From Bacteroidetes bacterium ADurb.Bin037 (lineage in GTDB: Bacteria > Bacteroidota > Bacteroidia > Bacteroidales > UBA932), in the NCBI GenBank assembly GCA_002071175.1, contig MWER01000004.1, positions 1-64,000 of the forward strand: 64,000 nt of DNA, in the 5' to 3' direction. The translations under genes and the position numbers were made by a program. Of the stretch, positions 61,378 to 64,000 are shown piece after piece (position 1 is the first letter of the stretch; each line of letters begins with the position of its first letter). Below the pieces are notes generated by a model that was given only the letters and a program-made list of their open reading frames with translations, was not told the DNA's origin and made no database searches.

Positions 61378-62577
61378 ATGACACATAAAGGGTTAAGGTT
61401 GACCTTTTTGTTGCTGGCTTTCGTATCGTGTAACAAAACGGATCAGATTGCCGTACAGCCGAAAGGTTATCTGTCGGCTGTATTGCGTTCTCAGGAATTC
61501 AGCACGCATGAAATGATTGATTTAACGCTCACGGATTTCCCGGAACTGGAGCAGACCATGCTGGAACCCGTTACCGATCTGTTCAACTTCGATATGCGGG
61601 TCAAGGTGACTGCTATTTCATATCATACGGTTGATCCAAAGGGTGACCCGGTGCTTGCCTCCGGTATTATCGTTCAACCGCTTGGGGTGGCTTCAAGAGG
61701 GGTGGTGCACGTCCCTCCCACTACACCTCTCTCCAGCCTGGAAGGAGGCAGTGACCTGCTGATCATCACCGAAGGGGTTTTCGCGCTCCTCGGCTTCACG
61801 GTGATCGTGCCGGATTTGATCGGGAGCGGAATCAGCGCCGACCTTCCACAACCTTTTCTATTCATGAACAATACAGGCAGGGTGTGCTACGATATGCATA
61901 TGGCGGCAATGGAGTACTATGATAAATATACGCAGGAAAGGCTGCCCTCCCATATGAGCATTGTCGGTTATTCGGGCGGGGCCACCGGAGCGGTTGCCCT
62001 GCTTCATTATATAGACGGCCTGCCCTCCTCGCCTGTCACAGTGACTAATCTTTTTGCAGGAGGGGGAGTATATGATATGCTATCGACTTTTCAGGTTTTG
62101 AAAGAACGGCGTTATGCAGAGTATCCGCTGACACCGTTGCTCATAAAATCACTGGACTACTGGCACGCTCTGGAACTGGATTATTCCAAAGTATTTACAG
62201 GACCCTTGTTGGAAAACATGGACGATTGGCTGGATGGTACAAGGAATGCCCGGCAGATGAAGGAGCTCATAGATCCCCGCCTGGACACATACATGCACCC
62301 CGATTTTTTCACCCCGGAGAAAAATCCCGAGATCCTGAAAATTGAGAACGCTTTGTCTTTACATACACTGCTCCGGAACTGGAAAACAAAAACCCGCATC
62401 TTCCTTGGGCATGCTACAGATGATCTTTCCGTTCCCTTTTCAGAAACACAGGCTTTGTACCATATGCTTAAGTCCCGATCGAATGTATCGATGACCTCCG
62501 GAACCGGCGGTCACTACGGCTATGGCATAAAATTTTTTATAAGTGCACACTTGTATTTAACGATTGATCAATTATGA
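61378..62577 (+). CDS. Alpha/beta-hydrolase lipoprotein, paralogue 3
   Basis: The 399-residue protein has a lipobox (FVSC, Cys18). It shares ISYHTVDPKGDPV and YMHPDFF with the others but is clearly from a second subgroup. The nucleophile is Ser199 in VGYSGGATG, the acid probably Asp349 in HATDDLSVP, and the base is in TGGHYGYG. It overlaps paralogue 4 by 4 nt (ATGA). Confidence 0.86.
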   Translation: MTHKGLRLTFLLLAFVSCNKTDQIAVQPKGYLSAVLRSQEFSTHEMIDLTLTDFPELEQTMLEPVTDLFNFDMRVKVTAISYHTVDPKGDPVLASGIIVQPLGVASRGVVHVPPTTPLSSLEGGSDLLIITEGVFALLGFTVIVPDLIGSGISADLPQPFLFMNNTGRVCYDMHMAAMEYYDKYTQERLPSHMSIVGYSGGATGAVALLHYIDGLPSSPVTVTNLFAGGGVYDMLSTFQVLKERRYAEYPLTPLLIKSLDYWHALELDYSKVFTGPLLENMDDWLDGTRNARQMKELIDPRLDTYMHPDFFTPEKNPEILKIENALSLHTLLRNWKTKTRIFLGHATDDLSVPFSETQALYHMLKSRSNVSMTSGTGGHYGYGIKFFISAHLYLTIDQL

Positions 62578-63713
62578 ACCGTTATTTTATTGATATACTA
62601 AAAGAAGGAGATTTTTCCATCAACGAGGTTTTTGTAGAAGTCAAAAAAGACTTTCCTGCGCTGAAACTTGCCTGGATAGAACCTCTTCTGAAAGCGCTGT
62701 TCAAAATGAAGGTGCGCATAACCGCCATATCCTACAATACGGTTGACCCTAATGGATCCCCGGTTGTGTCTTCAGGGATCATAATCAGACCCATTAACAA
62801 AAAGCCAAAGGGTGTGCTGCATTTTCTGCCATCTGCCAATATTGACAAATTCGGTTCGGGAAGCGATGTGCTGCTTATCTTTGAGGGGGTACTCGCCTTC
62901 CTGGGATATATTGTGATCATACCCGACCTGCTGGGAAACGGCATAACAAAAGATACGGTGGAGTATCCTTTCCTGATCAACGGAAATACGGGACAGGTAG
63001 CATATGACATGCACAGGGCCGCCATGGAATATTTTCCGACAGTCCTGGGTAAGCCTTTGCAAAAGCATATTTCCATAGGCGGTTATTCGATGGGTGGAAC
63101 CGGGGCGCTGGCATTGATCCGGCACATTGAAAAGGAAAATCCTTCCGATATTATTATAGACAGAGCAATTATAGGAGGCGGTCTATACGATTTGAACGTT
63201 GCTTTTGAAGAATTTGAGAAGACGGGGATTTCTTTGTATCCAGCAGCTCCGGGGGCCTTCAAAGCATACGATATATGGTATAATTTGAACCTTGACTATA
63301 CAAAGTTATTCAGGGGTTCTTTGCTGGAAAACATGCATAGCTGGCTGGACAGGACTCATAACAGGAAGGAGCTTACAGAGTGGATGGGAAAAGACCTGCA
63401 CGCGTATATGCACCCTGATTTTTTCACTGCGGGAAAAAACATGGAAATCAATAAGCTTTGGGAAAAATTTAAGGAAAATTCGCTGGCGGACGGATGGTCT
63501 CCTAAGACTAAAATTGTATTTTCACACGCTTCCGATGATTTTACAGTCCCCACGCGTGTTGCAACATATACTTATGAACGCTTCCGGGAACAAGGAGCAC
63601 CTGTCCGCATTCGTTACGGTAAGGGAGGACATTACGAATTTGGAAAATGGTATTTCTTACGTATGGGAATTTACCTGATCCTGAAACGCATGGCCTTCTG
63701 GACCCGTTCCTGA
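62574..63713 (+). CDS. Alpha/beta-hydrolase, paralogue 4, without signal peptide
   Basis: The 379-residue protein lacks a signal peptide or lipobox at its N terminus (MNRYFIDILKEGDFSINEVF), unlike the other three. Its mature part starts where the paralogues begin after the lipobox region, so it looks like a form that has lost export or is cytoplasmic. The triad appears complete: Ser172 in GGYSMGG, HASDDFTVP and KGGHYEFG. It belongs with paralogue 3. It is the last gene of the operon and is convergent with the LytTR gene 29 nt away. Confidence 0.86.
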   Translation: MNRYFIDILKEGDFSINEVFVEVKKDFPALKLAWIEPLLKALFKMKVRITAISYNTVDPNGSPVVSSGIIIRPINKKPKGVLHFLPSANIDKFGSGSDVLLIFEGVLAFLGYIVIIPDLLGNGITKDTVEYPFLINGNTGQVAYDMHRAAMEYFPTVLGKPLQKHISIGGYSMGGTGALALIRHIEKENPSDIIIDRAIIGGGLYDLNVAFEEFEKTGISLYPAAPGAFKAYDIWYNLNLDYTKLFRGSLLENMHSWLDRTHNRKELTEWMGKDLHAYMHPDFFTAGKNMEINKLWEKFKENSLADGWSPKTKIVFSHASDDFTVPTRVATYTYERFREQGAPVRIRYGKGGHYEFGKWYFLRMGIYLILKRMAFWTRS

Positions 63714-63742
63714 TCCCTATCTGTGTTCTGCCTGATAAAAAC

Positions 63743-64000
63743 TCAGGATCTTCTTCCCGCAACCTGACGTGTATATAAAGAATCCAGCCTATCCCGGTAA
63801 ACACGGCCGACAGGCAGGCTGATCTGCCCGGGATATTTTAAGACAACCCTGCTGCGGTCTGCACTTTGGATTTTATCCAGCGAAACAATGAAAGATTTAT
63901 GTATCCGTATGAAACGTTCGCTCGGAAGATCCTTTTCAAGGGCTTTGAGCGAACCGTATGCCGTAATCTTTTCATGTAACATGTGATAGGTTATGTATTC
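63743..64000 (-). CDS. LytTR-type DNA-binding regulator (C-terminal part; 5' end outside window)
   Basis: The frame stays open to the right edge, giving 86 residues of the C-terminal domain. It shows the LytTR pattern: TAYGSLKALEKDL, FIRIHKSFIVSLDKIQSADRS, then SLPVGRVYRDRL. In Bacteroidota such domains usually follow a response-regulator receiver domain and pair with a histidine kinase of the LytS type. Only the DNA-binding part is seen. It is convergent with the hydrolase operon, so control of that operon is possible but not shown. Confidence 0.85.
   Translation of the reverse strand, partial: EYITYHMLHEKITAYGSLKALEKDLPSERFIRIHKSFIVSLDKIQSADRSRVVLKYPGQISLPVGRVYRDRLDSLYTRQVAGRRS

Overview
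The window comes from an anaerobe-like member of the Bacteroidota, most probably Bacteroidales. The evidence is SusC/SusD outer-membrane pairs, many short lipoprotein signal peptides, BACON domains, Bacteroidota-type r-proteins and EF-Ts, and promoters with the Bacteroidota -7 box TAnnTTTG (sometimes with -33 TTTG) in place of sigma70 boxes. TAA, TAG and TGA are all used as stops. I cannot assign a genus.

Layout. 0-1 kb: tail of a Fic-like gene and a decayed IS3-family transposase. 1-6.3 kb: a GH95 alpha-L-fucosidase-like lipoprotein, lpxK-dusB, and pfkA. 6.3-9.3 kb: rplM-rpsI-(possible small ORF)-rpsB-tsf. 9.4-20.2 kb: two divergent SusC/SusD pairs. 20.2-25.4 kb: a tight minus-strand operon of glycosyltransferase, M3 peptidase, class-C beta-lactamase-like serine hydrolase and an unknown secreted protein. 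25.6-29.5 kb: a shortened S10-type operon, rplC-rplD-rplW-rplB-rpsS-rplV-rpsC. 29.6-33.9 kb: carA-carB. 33.9-38.9 kb: GH3, a secreted PNPOx-like protein, a P1/S58 peptidase and an M48 protease. 39.0-43.5 kb: tRNA-Leu, tRNA-Gly, and manC-arcA-M55 aminopeptidase-pheS. 44-51 kb: a secreted nuclease, an Oar-like TonB-dependent receptor and an OB-fold/BACON lipoprotein. 51.3-56.9 kb: metK, a small lipoprotein, mutS2, a diadenylate cyclase and comF. 56.9-63.7 kb: a plus-strand operon of an M28 peptidase and four paralogous alpha/beta hydrolases, with four tiny hydrophobic ORFs in the middle. The window ends inside a LytTR regulator.

The points most worth following are these. (1) The array of four hydrophobic mini-proteins in an A-B-A'-B' pattern, flanked by two pairs of secreted hydrolases. 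(2) CarA has lost all three residues of the glutaminase triad, while CarB has a CPS-I-like regulatory domain, which suggests an ammonia-dependent carbamoyl-phosphate synthetase in a bacterium. (3) A nuclease, receptor and OB-fold lipoprotein set looks like a scavenging system for extracellular nucleic acid. (4) TAnnTTTG boxes repeatedly lie 4-7 nt before the start codon, implying leaderless mRNAs. (5) The S10 operon lacks rpsJ upstream and rplP onward downstream.

All calls come from reading the sequence and remembered family features. No database search was run.
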